64,000 bases of DNA from an uncultured Phascolarctobacterium sp. (GCA_900544795.1 UQWM01000011.1:1-64000); one strand, 5' to 3'; positions 36,461 to 47,358 are shown, counted from the stretch's first letter. The notes: generated from the letters alone by a model not told the origin. Numbers and translations are program-made.

Positions 36461-36489
36461 ATTGTACTATATTTTGACACTCAGGTCAA
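36461..36489 (-). promoter_or_regulatory. glmS promoter
   Basis: TTGACC (36484-36489) and TACAAT (36461-36466) with a 17-bp spacer on the minus strand, just after the glmM stop. It gives glmS a transcript with about 75 nt ahead of the ribozyme cleavage site. Confidence 0.78.
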
Positions 36490-36499
36490 TGCTGGCCGA

Positions 36500-37840
36500 T
36501 CAGCCCAGTTCACCGCTCACTACCTCAGCAATGGCGCTGGCGATCTCTTCCAACCGCTCTTGTTTTGGCCCTTCCGCCATAATGCGGATCAGCGGTTCTG
36601 TGCCCGAAGCACGTACTAAAATCTGCCCATCATCACCAAGCTCATCCTGATATTTTTTAATAACGTCTTTGATAGCCTGCTTGTCTTCCCAGCCGTGTTT
36701 ATCAGCAACACGCACGTTCAGCAGGATCTGAGGATATTTAGTCATCAGTGCGCCCATTTCCGAAAGGCGTTTATTGTTCTGTACCAGCGCTGCTAACAGC
36801 TGCACGGCAGTTAAAATGCCATCGCCGGTTTTGGCATATTTGGAGAAAATGATATGCCCTGATTGCTCGCCGCCGAGATTGTAGCCTTTTTTCAGCATTT
36901 CTTCTAAAACATAGCGGTCGCCAACTGCAGTTTTCACACAGGAGCCGCCATATTTTTTCATGGCCTGATGTAGACCTACGTTGCTCATAACCGTAGTAAC
37001 CAGCACATTGTCTTTCAGCAACTGTTTTTTCATCAGTTCCAAAGCGCAGATCAGCATCATCTGATCGCCGTCCAAAGCTTCGCCGTTTTCATCAACAACT
37101 AAGCATCGGTCAGCATCACCATCGTTGGCGATACCTACATCAGCACTTACCTCCAGCACTTTAGCCTGCAGGGCTTCTAAATGAGTGGAGCCGCAGCCGT
37201 TATTGATGTTGATGCCATTAGGCTGGTTGAAAATAGTTACGACCTCGGCCCCTAAAGAACGCAGGATGACCGGAGCGATAACGCTGTTGGCACCATTAGA
37301 ACAATCCATAACGACTTTTAAACCATTCAGCTTGCAGGGTGCGGCAGCAACGACATGATCGATATAAAGTTTATCAAGGCCTTCTTCAACAATGACCTGG
37401 CCAACGGAAGAGCCGCTGGGATTTTTACTGCATTCTATGGGCAAAGCTACTAATTCAGCAATCTCATCTTCAACCGCGTCCGGCAGTTTATGTCCGGTTT
37501 TAGAAAAGAACTTGATGCCATTATCTTCAAAAGGATTGTGCGAAGCAGAAATAACAACACCCGCATTCGCCTTAACCTCGGGAGTTAAAAATGATACAGC
37601 AGGCGTAGGCATAACGCCCAAAAGATGTGCGTTGCCACCAGCAGAACAGATACCTGCCGCTAAAGCAGCTTCCAGCATCGTACCTGACAAACGTGTATCA
37701 CGGCCAATAATTATTTTCGGTGTGACAGTTTCTCTGCCAAAGTAAGTTGCCGCCGCACGGCCTAATTTAAAAGCAAGTTCCGGTGTCAGCTCAACGTTAG
37801 CCACACCACGAACACCATCAGTACCAAATAAACGAGCCAT
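36500..37840 (-). CDS. glmM: phosphoglucosamine mutase
   Basis: 446 residues. It converts glucosamine-6-phosphate to the 1-phosphate, the step after GlmS. MARLFGTDGVRG starts the protein; the phosphoserine loop is VVISASHNPFEDNG; the metal loop is DGDADRC; sugar recognition is GGEQSGHI; and phosphate binding is VRASGTEPLIR. The start was set at 37840, where GGAGGT lies 7 bp upstream. It belongs to the cdaA-cdaR cluster as in most Bacillota, where c-di-AMP cyclase and GlmM interact. Confidence 0.97.
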   Translation of the reverse strand: MARLFGTDGVRGVANVELTPELAFKLGRAAATYFGRETVTPKIIIGRDTRLSGTMLEAALAAGICSAGGNAHLLGVMPTPAVSFLTPEVKANAGVVISASHNPFEDNGIKFFSKTGHKLPDAVEDEIAELVALPIECSKNPSGSSVGQVIVEEGLDKLYIDHVVAAAPCKLNGLKVVMDCSNGANSVIAPVILRSLGAEVVTIFNQPNGININNGCGSTHLEALQAKVLEVSADVGIANDGDADRCLVVDENGEALDGDQMMLICALELMKKQLLKDNVLVTTVMSNVGLHQAMKKYGGSCVKTAVGDRYVLEEMLKKGYNLGGEQSGHIIFSKYAKTGDGILTAVQLLAALVQNNKRLSEMGALMTKYPQILLNVRVADKHGWEDKQAIKDVIKKYQDELGDDGQILVRASGTEPLIRIMAEGPKQERLEEIASAIAEVVSGELG

Positions 37841-37912
37841 TCCAAGACCTCCGAACAAAGGATTTTTTATTATCAGCTTATTATAATCTTTTTCTCATCA
37901 AGTGACAAGCAT

Positions 37913-39517
37913 TTAACATATTGGGGCAAATTTTGCCATGATCGCACGGGCGACATGGTAGCCGTCCAAAGCAGCGCTCATGATGCCGCCGGCATAACCG
38001 GCCCCTTCGCCGCAGGGATACAGTCCCGTATGTGTAACAGACATTTTATTTTCATTGACGCGCAGGATACGTACCGGAGCAGAAGTCCTTGTTTCGACCC
38101 CCGTCAGCAGCGCCCCGCCATCGGCGAAACCTTTGATCTTATTATCAAAAGCAGTTATACCGGCGCGTAATGTCGCCGTAACAAAGTCCGGCAGCACCTT
38201 ATTCAGGTCGCAGGCCGTCAGACCCGGCCTATAGGTAGGTGCAATGCTGCATTGCAGTTCCGGCTGCAGCCCCTGCAAAAAGCTGGCAGCATTCTGCGCC
38301 GGAGAGTTGTAGCTGCTGCCTGCGGCAGCAAAAGCCAGCCGTTCATAACGTCTTTGAAACTCGATCCCGGCTAAAGGGCCTCCACCAAAATCAGCAGCGC
38401 TGACATTGACTACTAACGCGCTGTTAGCAATGCCGGAATCGCGCTGATACATACTCATACCATTGACGACCACGCCGCCTACTTCCGAAGCAGCCGCAAC
38501 AACAACGCCTCCTGGGCACATACAGAACGAATAGGCCGTTCTGGTTTTATCAGGCAGATGATGCACCAGCGCATAATCCGCCACGCCCAACCGTGGATGC
38601 CCGGCAAATTCACCGTACTGTGCCCGGTCAATAAGTTCCTGCGGATGTTCGACACGCACACCGATGGCAAAAGGTTTGGCCTCGATGCCTACGCCCAACT
38701 CTGCCAGCCTTGTATAGGTATCACGAGCGCTATGACCGCAGGCCAGAACAACAGCATTGCTGTTGATTTTTTCACCGTCAGCCAGCTGCACGCCGCTAAC
38801 AGCCTCCCCTGCAACAAGAAAGTCTACAACATGGGCATTATAGCGTATCTCACCGCCTAAAGCGCGTATCTCAGCAGCCAGACCGTTGACCATCAACCGC
38901 AGCTTATCTGTACCTACATGAGGCTTGTGTTCGTATAAAATTTCCTGAGGCGCACCTGCTTTAACAAAATCCTGTAAAATCGACCCCATCACAGGATCGT
39001 TAACGCGCGTTGTCAGCTTGCCATCGGAAAAAGTTCCTGCTCCGCCTTCGCCAAACTGTACATTTGAGTTAGGGTCAAATTCACCCCGCTGCCAAAAACG
39101 CTGCACATCGTCGATACGCTGAGCTACAGGTTTGCCACGTTCTAACAGCAGCGGCCGGTAACCGTGCTTTGCCAATTCCAACGCTGCCAGCAGCCCGGCA
39201 GGCCCTGCACCTATCACAATGGGACGCCCTGTTATTTTCTCGCTGCCCACTACCGGCTCAAAAGTATGCTCTGTTACTGCCTGGCTTATGTCTTTATCCT
39301 TCAGTAGCCTACCCAGCTGCTTTTTAGACAAGTCAAGTTCAAGCAACACATGATAATTTAAAATGATATTATTTTTACGGCGGGGATCAACTGCCCGCCG
39401 TACTATTTGCAAATTTTCTATATCCTGTTTTTTCAGGCCCAACTTTTTGGCAGTCGCTTCCTTCAGTGAAAGCTCTTCTACCAACGGTATCCTGACATTA
39501 TTTACTTTTAATAGCAT
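37913..39517 (-). CDS. NAD(P)/FAD-dependent dehydrogenase (COG2509 type)
   Basis: 534 residues. An N-terminal domain of about 95 residues (LKVNNVRIPL, then ILNYHVLLELDLSKK) precedes the Rossmann FAD motif VIGAGPAGLLAALELAKHG (about 101-119). FGEGGAGTFSDGKLTTR and the terminal GEGAGYAGGIMSAALDG are family hallmarks. The substrate is not known for this family. It lies between cdaR and glmM, 12 bp after cdaR, so it is in the c-di-AMP operon, which is not its usual place in model species. Confidence 0.88.
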   Translation of the reverse strand: MLLKVNNVRIPLVEELSLKEATAKKLGLKKQDIENLQIVRRAVDPRRKNNIILNYHVLLELDLSKKQLGRLLKDKDISQAVTEHTFEPVVGSEKITGRPIVIGAGPAGLLAALELAKHGYRPLLLERGKPVAQRIDDVQRFWQRGEFDPNSNVQFGEGGAGTFSDGKLTTRVNDPVMGSILQDFVKAGAPQEILYEHKPHVGTDKLRLMVNGLAAEIRALGGEIRYNAHVVDFLVAGEAVSGVQLADGEKINSNAVVLACGHSARDTYTRLAELGVGIEAKPFAIGVRVEHPQELIDRAQYGEFAGHPRLGVADYALVHHLPDKTRTAYSFCMCPGGVVVAAASEVGGVVVNGMSMYQRDSGIANSALVVNVSAADFGGGPLAGIEFQRRYERLAFAAAGSSYNSPAQNAASFLQGLQPELQCSIAPTYRPGLTACDLNKVLPDFVTATLRAGITAFDNKIKGFADGGALLTGVETRTSAPVRILRVNENKMSVTHTGLYPCGEGAGYAGGIMSAALDGYHVARAIMAKFAPIC

Positions 39518-39529
39518 TCCTGACCTTCC

Positions 39530-40444
39530 TTATTCGGCTTCGATATGTACTTTAACAGTATGTGTATCAGCCATAGTTTTCTCAGGCAACAGCAATATGG
39601 CTTCCACGTTGCCGTTAATGCTGAATTTCGTCAGATCTACGGGCTGAGTGCGTACTTCCGTTAGATTCTGCAGAATTGAAGGCTCAGCTGTCAATTTAAC
39701 CGTCGCCGGTTCACTAACTGCCCGCTTCATATTCATACCGCCCGCTAAAGTTCCTGTGGTTTCCACTACGACGGGCAGCTCAACAGTTATCATCTGCCGT
39801 ACCAGTGTTGCTTTGACCTGTGCTTTGGCAGGCGTGATCTGCAGATCGGGCATTTCCAAACCGCTTTTGTTCATCGCGATCAGCGTACTTTCTACCTGAA
39901 AATCATTTTCGCGCTCACTGACATCAACAGGAGCGACTACTCGAGCCATTTCGTTGATGCGATGAGTAGCACCTTTGACTGTTACGTTGGCCGGAATGAC
40001 CTCGCGTTTGCTCAAGGTAAAATCAGACGCTGGTATACCAATAACGCGAGTATCCACATCCATCACCTTTTCGCTGACGGAATCCAGGTAAGCGTAAACA
40101 TTATTGGGATACACCTCAAGCACCGTGCCCTGACTAAACTGTGCCTTGACAGGCAAAGTCTGCTGCCCGATATTTTTATCGGCAAAGTCCACATAAGCGG
40201 TAACCTCTTTATCGCTCATATCGCCTAAAACAGTTCTTTGTGCCTGTACTTTCACCCTTACTTTATCAGGGACATTAAGCACGATCATCTCGTCCGGCAC
40301 ATTGCGCAGTTCCAGATTGACCACATAATTACGTTCAACCAGTGGGTTCTGGTCGTTCATCACATACATCCACAAAGCGCAGGCAATAAGAAAAGCAATG
40401 ACTCTTGCTATCATATTTTCACGATCAAAGAAATTCGACATCAT
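39530..40444 (-). CDS. cdaR: CdaR (YbbR-domain regulator of diadenylate cyclase)
   Basis: 304 residues: one N-terminal membrane helix (about 12-30, RVIAFLIACALWMYV) then about three extracytoplasmic YbbR repeats. CdaR binds CdaA and tunes its activity. The start overlaps the cdaA stop as ATGA, so the pair is translationally coupled. Confidence 0.92.
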   Translation of the reverse strand: MMSNFFDRENMIARVIAFLIACALWMYVMNDQNPLVERNYVVNLELRNVPDEMIVLNVPDKVRVKVQAQRTVLGDMSDKEVTAYVDFADKNIGQQTLPVKAQFSQGTVLEVYPNNVYAYLDSVSEKVMDVDTRVIGIPASDFTLSKREVIPANVTVKGATHRINEMARVVAPVDVSERENDFQVESTLIAMNKSGLEMPDLQITPAKAQVKATLVRQMITVELPVVVETTGTLAGGMNMKRAVSEPATVKLTAEPSILQNLTEVRTQPVDLTKFSINGNVEAILLLPEKTMADTHTVKVHIEAE

Positions 40445-41283
40445 TTACCACCTCGAATCCCTTTGATTTTATCATTGAGTACCTGTTTCCAATTCAAGGA
40501 AGGCTGTACTACGGCGGCCCTAAGCAGGCTTTTGATATCCTCTCCTGTTAAATAACGGTGCAACTCGCCGTTGCGAGCCAGCGAAATAGTACCTGTTTCT
40601 TCACTGACCACCAAAACCAGCGCGTCGGATTGTTCGGAAATACCGATGGCCGAGCGATGGCGAGTGCCAAGTTCCTGACTCAGGTTGCGGGCTTCCGTTA
40701 AAGGCAGCAGGCAACTGGCAGCAACGATACGGTTACCGCGGATAACTACAGCGCCATCATGCAGCGGCGTATCAGGTTCAAAGATATTCAAAAGCAGGCT
40801 GTCGGAAAGCAGTCCATCAATAGGCACACCTGTTTCAATACGTTCTTCCAGCCCCGTCTCACGTTCAAAAACCATCAGTGCGCCTATTTTACGGCGGCTC
40901 ATGATCTCGGTAGCATTAGTGACGGCATTCAGCATATCTTCCAGTTCTTGTTCATCAAGTTCATTATGTTTATGGAACAAACGGCCACGGCCAATCTGTT
41001 CCAGCGCACGGCGCAACTCGGGCTGAAATACTACTGGCAGCGCAACCATAACCACCGTCATGCTTTTCTCCAGCAGCCAGGTGATAACGTGCAGATTGAG
41101 CCATTTACTGATGAATAAAATAACCGCCAGTACCAGCAGGCCTTTGATCAGCGTTGCGGCACGGGTATTTTTCAACATCAAATAAATGCGGAAAAGAAAA
41201 TAGGCAACGACTAAAATATCTAAAACATCTAAAATGCTTATTGTTTTCAGTAATCCCTGCAGCTGCAATAACAAAACATTCAC
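40441..41283 (-). CDS. cdaA: diadenylate cyclase CdaA
   Basis: 280 residues. Three N-terminal membrane helices (about 18-36, 43-60, 66-86) anchor the cytoplasmic DAC domain, which has the catalytic motifs DGA (176-178) and RHR (208-210). It makes c-di-AMP from two ATP. Start is GTG. First gene of the cdaA-cdaR-FAD-glmM unit; an extended -10 (TGTTATAAT, with TATAAT at 41327-41332) lies upstream. Confidence 0.96.
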   Translation of the reverse strand: MNVLLLQLQGLLKTISILDVLDILVVAYFLFRIYLMLKNTRAATLIKGLLVLAVILFISKWLNLHVITWLLEKSMTVVMVALPVVFQPELRRALEQIGRGRLFHKHNELDEQELEDMLNAVTNATEIMSRRKIGALMVFERETGLEERIETGVPIDGLLSDSLLLNIFEPDTPLHDGAVVIRGNRIVAASCLLPLTEARNLSQELGTRHRSAIGISEQSDALVLVVSEETGTISLARNGELHRYLTGEDIKSLLRAAVVQPSLNWKQVLNDKIKGIRGGK

Positions 41284-41337
41284 CTGTTTCCTAAGTATTT
41301 TTTAAGACAACAATATCCTAATTTATATTATAACAAA

Positions 41338-41373
41338 AAACTCGTGCACTTCGCTATGCGAAATGCACGAGTT
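41338..41373 (-). terminator. argH terminator
   Basis: AACTCGTGCA pairs with TGCACGAGTT, with an extended inner stem TTCGC/GCGAA, followed on the minus strand by TTTTTT. It lies 33 bp after argH and ends the arginine cluster. Confidence 0.9.
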
Positions 41374-41405
41374 TTATATATTTTGCAAAAATTTCTTAAA
41401 TTAAA

Positions 41406-42818
41406 TCACAATCTGACCTTCAGATCTTCTAAAACCATCTGCTGTTCCGTCAACAACACTTCGCCGCGGGCGAATTGTTTGGCGTTTTCCGAAAAAGCAG
41501 GGCCACCGTAAGAGATTCTGGCTGCAACACAGTTTTCAGGCTGCAACGCTTCCAGCAAGTCCTCCTCAAACAATTCCGAAAAGGTCTTATATTCTTCCAA
41601 CGAGATCTCTGGCAGAAATTTGCCCTGGTGGATGGCATAGGCTACACATTTACCAACAACTTCATGGGCCTGGCGGAAAGGCAACCCCTTGCGGACAAGA
41701 TAATCAGCAAGATCGGTAGCGTTAGAGAAGTCTTTACTTAAAGCCTGCTCCATTTTTTCAACGTTGACAGTCATAGTCGCTATCATTTCGCTGTACACTG
41801 CCAAACTAAATTTGATGGTGTCGATGGCATCGAAAAAGCCCTCTTTATCTTCCTGCAAATCTTTGTTATAGGTCAAAGGCAGGCCTTTTGCCGTTACCAG
41901 CATTGCTTGCAAATGTCCATAGACACGGCCTGTTTTGCCGCGTACCAGTTCGGCGATGTCAGGGTTTTTCTTCTGCGGCATCATCGAAGAGCCTGTCGCA
42001 AAAGCGTCGTCCAATTCAATAAAGCCAAATTCCGTGCTGGACCAAAGACAGATCTCCTCGCTCAAGCGGCTCATGTGCATCATCAGTATCGAAGCAAAGG
42101 ATAAAAATTCGATGACATAATCACGATCACTGACCGCATCCATACTATTAGCATAAACGCTGCCAAAATTCAGCTGCTCAGCAACGTCAAAACGGTCGAT
42201 AGGAAAAGTGGTGCCTGCAATAGCACCTGCGCCCAAAGGCATCATATCAGCGCCTGCCCACACGCCCTGCAAACGGCGGAAGTCACGCTGCAGCATATTG
42301 AAATAGGCCAACAGATGATGGGCAAAAGTGATAGGCTGCGCTCTTTGCAGATGGGTATAGCCGGGCATCAGGGTTTTATCATGCTTTTTAGCTACGGCTA
42401 AAAGTGCTGCTTCAAATTTCAGCAGCAGCTCACCGATCTCAACGATCTCGCGTTTCATATACATATGCATATCAAGAGCGACCTGGTCGTTGCGGCTGCG
42501 GGCTGTATGCAAGCGTGCGCCTGCTGCGCCGATGCGTTCGGTCAGGCGTGCTTCAACATTCATATGGATATCTTCAAGAGCAACTTCAAAGCTGAAATTA
42601 CCGGCTTCGATATCAGCAAGAATAGTTTCCAGTCCGGTCACGATTTCTTCCACGTCTGCGGCAGGAATAATGCCGCATTTTCCCAGCATTTTCGCATGAG
42701 CGATGCTGCCCCGGATATCTTCGTGATACAGTCTTTTATCAAACTCGATGGACGCATTAAAAGCGTCCACGAGCTCGTTGGTATTTTTACTAAATCTGCC
42801 GCCCCAAAGCTTAGCCAT
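41406..42818 (-). CDS. argH: argininosuccinate lyase
   Basis: 470 residues, fumarase/aspartase superfamily. It splits argininosuccinate into arginine and fumarate. [11 protein letters not shown] starts the protein, and the catalytic serine loop [12 protein letters not shown] is intact. The start overlaps the argG stop as TAATG. Confidence 0.97.
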   Translation of the reverse strand: MAKLWGGRFSKNTNELVDAFNASIEFDKRLYHEDIRGSIAHAKMLGKCGIIPAADVEEIVTGLETILADIEAGNFSFEVALEDIHMNVEARLTERIGAAGARLHTARSRNDQVALDMHMYMKREIVEIGELLLKFEAALLAVAKKHDKTLMPGYTHLQRAQPITFAHHLLAYFNMLQRDFRRLQGVWAGADMMPLGAGAIAGTTFPIDRFDVAEQLNFGSVYANSMDAVSDRDYVIEFLSFASILMMHMSRLSEEICLWSSTEFGFIELDDAFATGSSMMPQKKNPDIAELVRGKTGRVYGHLQAMLVTAKGLPLTYNKDLQEDKEGFFDAIDTIKFSLAVYSEMIATMTVNVEKMEQALSKDFSNATDLADYLVRKGLPFRQAHEVVGKCVAYAIHQGKFLPEISLEEYKTFSELFEEDLLEALQPENCVAARISYGGPAFSENAKQFARGEVLLTEQQMVLEDLKVRL

Positions 42819-44038
42819 TATTTCAGGTTTCCTTGTCTCATCAGTGCGCGTACAGTAAGCGGCAAGCCGAACAGGTTAATGAAGCCGGTAGCGTCTGCCT
42901 GGTTATAAACTTCATCAGCGCCGAAGGTCACATATTCCTGGCTATACAGGGAATACGGGGATTTAGCGCCGGCAGAGATGATGTTGCCTTTATAAAGTTT
43001 CAAACGGACAGTGCCGCTAACAGTTTTTTGGGTTTCGTCAACGAAAGCAGCCAATGCTTCACGTAGCGGTGAGAACCACATACCATCATAAACTAGTTCG
43101 GAATATTTGATGCCTACCATTTGTTTGTAGCTCATGGTAGCGCGGTCAAGACAGAGGTTTTCCAATTCGTTGTGTGCATAGTAGATGATAGCTCCGCCGG
43201 GAGTTTCATAAACGCCGCGGGATTTCATGCCTACCAGACGGTTTTCAACCATATCGCAGATGCCGACACCGTTGCGGATGCCGATCTCGTTGAGTGTCTC
43301 AACAATAGTTGCCGGGCTCATTTTAGTTCCGTTTACAGCAACAGGTACGCCCTGCTCGAATTCCAATTCCAAATATTCAGCTTTATCAGGAGCAGTTTCG
43401 GGAGTATTGGTTACTATGAACAATGCATCTTTAGGAGCATTCCAGGGATCTTCAAGATCGGAACCTTCATGGCTCAAATGCCACATATTGCGATCCATAG
43501 AATAGTCGTGTTCCTTGGTTACAGGGATGGGAATGTTGTGTGCTTCAGCAAAATCGATAGCGTCTTCACGAGAACGGATATCCCATTCGCGCCAAGGAGC
43601 AATGATAGCCAGCTGCGGAGCCAAGGCTTTAACGGAAAGTTCAAAACGAACCTGATCGTTGCCTTTACCGGTAGCGCCATGAGCAACAGCGTCAGCACCT
43701 TCTTTTTCGGCGATCTCAACTAATCTTTTAGCGATCAGCGGACGTGCAAAGGAAGTTCCCAGCAAGTATTTTTTTTCATAAACCGCGCCGGCTTTAACCA
43801 CGGGCCAAACGTAATCGGCAATAAATTCTTCTTTCAAATCCAGGATATAGCATTTGCTGGCGCCGGATTTCAGAGCTTTATCATGTACAGGATCAAGTTC
43901 GTCGCCTTGGCCAAGGTCGGCAGTAACTGCGATAACTTCACAGCTATTGTAGTTTTCTTTGAGCCAGGGAATGATTACCGAGGTATCCAAACCACCGGAA
44001 TAAGCAAGTACGACTTTTTTGATGTCTTCTTTTTTCAT
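42818..44038 (-). CDS. argG: argininosuccinate synthase
   Basis: 406 residues. It joins citrulline and aspartate using ATP. The N-terminal PP-loop is [27 protein letters not shown] and [12 protein letters not shown] are family motifs. An ATG with AGGAGG upstream opens the frame. A 128-bp gap with its own promoter separates it from argF. Confidence 0.97.
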   Translation of the reverse strand: MKKEDIKKVVLAYSGGLDTSVIIPWLKENYNSCEVIAVTADLGQGDELDPVHDKALKSGASKCYILDLKEEFIADYVWPVVKAGAVYEKKYLLGTSFARPLIAKRLVEIAEKEGADAVAHGATGKGNDQVRFELSVKALAPQLAIIAPWREWDIRSREDAIDFAEAHNIPIPVTKEHDYSMDRNMWHLSHEGSDLEDPWNAPKDALFIVTNTPETAPDKAEYLELEFEQGVPVAVNGTKMSPATIVETLNEIGIRNGVGICDMVENRLVGMKSRGVYETPGGAIIYYAHNELENLCLDRATMSYKQMVGIKYSELVYDGMWFSPLREALAAFVDETQKTVSGTVRLKLYKGNIISAGAKSPYSLYSQEYVTFGADEVYNQADATGFINLFGLPLTVRALMRQGNLK

Positions 44039-44107
44039 TGTAAATACAGCCTCCTAAAATGTTTAAATATATAAGATTTTATGTATAAACTTGTAACGAT
44101 GAATATG

Positions 44108-44136
44108 ATTATACCACATTTTCCACAAAATGGAAG
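44108..44136 (-). promoter_or_regulatory. argGH promoter (extended -10)
   Basis: TGGTATAAT on the minus strand (TATAAT at 44108-44113) with a poor -35 (CTTCCA at 44131-44136). The spacer holds an inverted repeat CCATTTT/AAAATG that might bind a regulator. Confidence 0.5.
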
Positions 44137-44166
44137 AGTTTTTATAAATGTATACCGTATTTTTAC

Positions 44167-45108
44167 TTATAATACATCGTCACTCATCAAAAGCGCCATA
44201 ATCGCTTTTTGCACATGCAGACGGTTCTCAGCTTGATCGAAAATCTTGGACTGCGGTCCTTCCAGTACGTCTTCCGTGATCTCCTCGCCGCGATGTGCCG
44301 GCAGGCAATGCAGAACCATAGCATCAGGACGGGCTACAGCCAGCAGTTCTTTATTGATCTGGTATTCGCCCAGCGCTTCCTGACGGATAGACTGCTCGGA
44401 CTCCTGTCCCATACTGGCCCAAACGTCAGTATAAAGAACGTCGGCGCCTTTAGCAGCTCTGAACAGGTCGTCATCCACCTCGATAGTGCAGCCTGTCTGT
44501 GCGGCATCCGCCTGGGCGATCTTCACGATCCCTGGATCAGGCTGATAGCCCTGCGGGCAGGCACAAACCATGTGCATGCCTACTTTAGCGCAGGCATACA
44601 TCAGTGAATGAGCCATATTGTTTCCGTCGCCCACATAAACCAGTTTACGTCCTTTTAATACTTCTTTATACTCCATGATCGTAAACAGGTCTGTTAAAGC
44701 CTGGCAGGGATGCAGCATGTCAGTCAGACCGTTAATAACAGGGATGCTGGCATATTTAGCCAGTTCTAACACCGATTCATGTGAAAAAGTGCGGATCATG
44801 ATCCCGTCGACAAAACGGGACAAGACCCTTGCAGTATCACGAACAGGCTCACCGCGCCCGATCTGCGAGGCAGAATCATTCAAATAGATCGGATGCCCAC
44901 CCAACTGCCAGAAGCCAACCTCAAAGGATACGCGAGTACGCGTTGAAGCCTTAGAAAAAATCATCCCCAGAGTCTTACCTTTCAGGTATTGATGCGGTTC
45001 GCCGTTTTTCTGTTTACGTTTTAATTTTTTGGCAACATCTAAAATCGTCGCTACTTCACCCACTGATAAATCGTGGATCGAAATCAAGTCTTTATTTCTT
45101 AAACCCAT
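44167..45108 (-). CDS. argF: ornithine carbamoyltransferase
   Basis: 313 residues. Carbamoyl phosphate site STRTRVSFE and ornithine-site HCLPAHRGEEI are both present, which fits an anabolic OTC. It makes citrulline. It starts 21 bp after argD with GAGGGTGG upstream. Carbamoyl phosphate synthase genes are not in the window. Confidence 0.96.
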   Translation of the reverse strand: MGLRNKDLISIHDLSVGEVATILDVAKKLKRKQKNGEPHQYLKGKTLGMIFSKASTRTRVSFEVGFWQLGGHPIYLNDSASQIGRGEPVRDTARVLSRFVDGIMIRTFSHESVLELAKYASIPVINGLTDMLHPCQALTDLFTIMEYKEVLKGRKLVYVGDGNNMAHSLMYACAKVGMHMVCACPQGYQPDPGIVKIAQADAAQTGCTIEVDDDLFRAAKGADVLYTDVWASMGQESEQSIRQEALGEYQINKELLAVARPDAMVLHCLPAHRGEEITEDVLEGPQSKIFDQAENRLHVQKAIMALLMSDDVL

Positions 45109-45129
45109 TCTCCACCCTCACAAACTTGG

Positions 45130-46320
45130 TTAAAATTCAGCCAGCGCCGCATCTAAAGCAGTTACTGCCTGATCTATTTCCTCTTTCGTTACGATCAAAG
45201 GAGGAACTAAACGGATAACATTACCGGCAGTGCAGTTTACAATAACGTGCGCGGCCAGACAGTGCTCTACGACAGCTTTGCCGTCTTTAGAAAGCTCCAT
45301 CCCCAGAATCAGGCCGCTGCCGCGTACATCTGAAACTTTCGCAGGATATTTTTCCATTAAAGCTTCCAGTTTTCTTTTAAAGTAGGCGCCTTTTTCCGCA
45401 GCCTGCTCCACAAGCTTTTCAGATTTGATCGTGGTCAGCGTGGAATAGATAGCCGCACAAGCCAACGCATTGCCGCCAAAAGTTCCGCCGTGGTCGCCTG
45501 ATTTAAAAACATGCGCCAGCCTTTCGGTAACTACAAAGCCTCCCACTGGAAAACCGCCGCCTATGCCTTTGGCAAAGGTCATAATATCCGGTTTGACGCC
45601 GCTGTGCATATAGGCAAACCATTTGCCTGTACGGGCCACACCGGTTTGGATCTCGTCAAAAACCAGCAGCGCGTCATATTTATCACACAACGCTCTGGCT
45701 TCCTGCAAATATTCATTATCGGGAACATGCACGCCGCCCTCGCCCTGGATAGGTTCGAGCAGGACGCAGCAAACATCTTCATCCATAACCTCACACAAAG
45801 CTTCCAAATCACCATACGGCACGTAGTCAAAACCTGCCGGCAACGGTTCGTAGCCCTGCTGATATTTTGGCTGGCCAGTAGCGGTAACAGTCATCATAGT
45901 ACGCCCATGAAAGGAATGTACTGCCGTAATGATGCGGTACTTGCCTTCACTTTTTTGGTGTCCGTACTTACGTGCCAGTTTGATAGCGCCTTCGTTGGCT
46001 TCAGCACCACTATTAGCCAAAAAGACTCTGTCAAAGCCGGTTGCTTCGATTATTTCCTTAACTGCCTTAGCCTGGATATCGGTGTAATAGATATTGGAGC
46101 AGTGCATCAGTTTGCCTGCCTGTTCGCTGATCGCTTTGACCAAGGCAGGATGGGCATGCCCTAAAGAATTGACCGCGATACCTGCCAGAAAGTCCAAATA
46201 TTCATTGCCTTCGGCATCATAAAGCTTGCAGCCGTTGCCATGGGTCAGCGCCAGCTGATACCGACCAAAAACCGGCAAATAATACTGTTCTGTCTGGTCG
46301 ATAATTGTTTTTGCGTCCAT
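45130..46320 (-). CDS. argD: acetylornithine aminotransferase
   Basis: 396 residues, class III PLP aminotransferase. FDEIQTGVARTGKWFA and the PLP lysine in FAKGIGGGFPVGG are intact; FHGRTMMTVTATG is typical of ArgD. It makes N-acetylornithine from the semialdehyde with glutamate. It lies within the arg operon, 37 bp after argB. Confidence 0.95.
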   Translation of the reverse strand: MDAKTIIDQTEQYYLPVFGRYQLALTHGNGCKLYDAEGNEYLDFLAGIAVNSLGHAHPALVKAISEQAGKLMHCSNIYYTDIQAKAVKEIIEATGFDRVFLANSGAEANEGAIKLARKYGHQKSEGKYRIITAVHSFHGRTMMTVTATGQPKYQQGYEPLPAGFDYVPYGDLEALCEVMDEDVCCVLLEPIQGEGGVHVPDNEYLQEARALCDKYDALLVFDEIQTGVARTGKWFAYMHSGVKPDIMTFAKGIGGGFPVGGFVVTERLAHVFKSGDHGGTFGGNALACAAIYSTLTTIKSEKLVEQAAEKGAYFKRKLEALMEKYPAKVSDVRGSGLILGMELSKDGKAVVEHCLAAHVIVNCTAGNVIRLVPPLIVTKEEIDQAVTALDAALAEF

Positions 46321-46357
46321 TGCGATCCCCTCTAATCTTTTTATTATTAAGCAACTG

Positions 46358-47245
46358 TTACAGTTCTTTTACAACTTCCGTACCAACGCCTTCGTCGCTG
46401 AATATCTCCATCAAAATGGTATGTTCGGCACGGCCATCGATGATATGGGTTTTTTTAGCACCGCCAGATAAAGCCGTTATGCAGGCTTTTACTTTCGGGA
46501 TCATGCCGCCGTCAATATTGCCGCGTATAATCAGTTCCTGAGCTTTCTCAAAGCTCAAGGTCGAAATAAAGCTTGCTTCATCACGGTAATCAGCAAAAAT
46601 GCCTTTAACATCAGTCAGCACCAACAATTTTTCAGCTTTCAGGGCACCAGCGATCTCTCCGGCTACGCTGTCAGCATTAATATTATAGGTTTCTCCGTTA
46701 TTGCCTACGCCGGTAGGAGCAATAACAGGGATAAAGTCGTTATCAAGCAATACTTCCAGCAGTTCGGTATTGATTTTTTCAACATTGCCGACATAACCGA
46801 TGTCGACCAGGTTTACTTCACCGTTTTCATAAACGTCTGCCAGATGTTTTTTAGCGCGGATCAAGCCCGCGTCTTTACCATTCAAGCCAACTGCACGGCC
46901 ACCTAAAACATTTAACCGGGCAACAAGGTCAGTATTGATTTTACCAACTAAAGCCATTTCCGCAATGCCTACGGATTCTGCATCAGTAACGCGCAGACCG
47001 CTGACGAATTGAGTTTTTTTGCCGGCTTTACCCAGCATAGCAGTGATCTCAGGACCGCCGCCATGTACTACTACCGGGCGCAGTCCAGCACATTGCAGAA
47101 ACACGATATCTTGCAGCACTTTATTTTTGATGTCGTCATTAAGCATAGCGTTGCCGCCGTATTTTACCACAACAGTTTTACCTTTAAAATCGCGTAGATA
47201 CGGGAGAGCTTCCACTAAGGTTTTGATTTCTTCGTTACGTAACAT
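46358..47245 (-). CDS. argB: acetylglutamate kinase
   Basis: 295 residues, amino acid kinase family. VVKYGGNAM (phosphate site) and GLNGKDAGLI are present. About 20 residues of N-terminal helix precede the kinase core, as in hexameric enzymes that are feedback-inhibited by arginine; inhibition here is therefore inferred. GGAGG lies before the ATG. Confidence 0.95.
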   Translation of the reverse strand: MLRNEEIKTLVEALPYLRDFKGKTVVVKYGGNAMLNDDIKNKVLQDIVFLQCAGLRPVVVHGGGPEITAMLGKAGKKTQFVSGLRVTDAESVGIAEMALVGKINTDLVARLNVLGGRAVGLNGKDAGLIRAKKHLADVYENGEVNLVDIGYVGNVEKINTELLEVLLDNDFIPVIAPTGVGNNGETYNINADSVAGEIAGALKAEKLLVLTDVKGIFADYRDEASFISTLSFEKAQELIIRGNIDGGMIPKVKACITALSGGAKKTHIIDGRAEHTILMEIFSDEGVGTEVVKEL

Positions 47246-47358
47246 TGTCAGTTCCTCCTGTTTTTAACGGCAGCACCGGGCCCTGGCGTGCCGATTTGTT
47301 ATTTTTATAAATTCTGCTGCGGCAACAGCTCCCGCCTCAGTAAAGCAAACTATTATAA

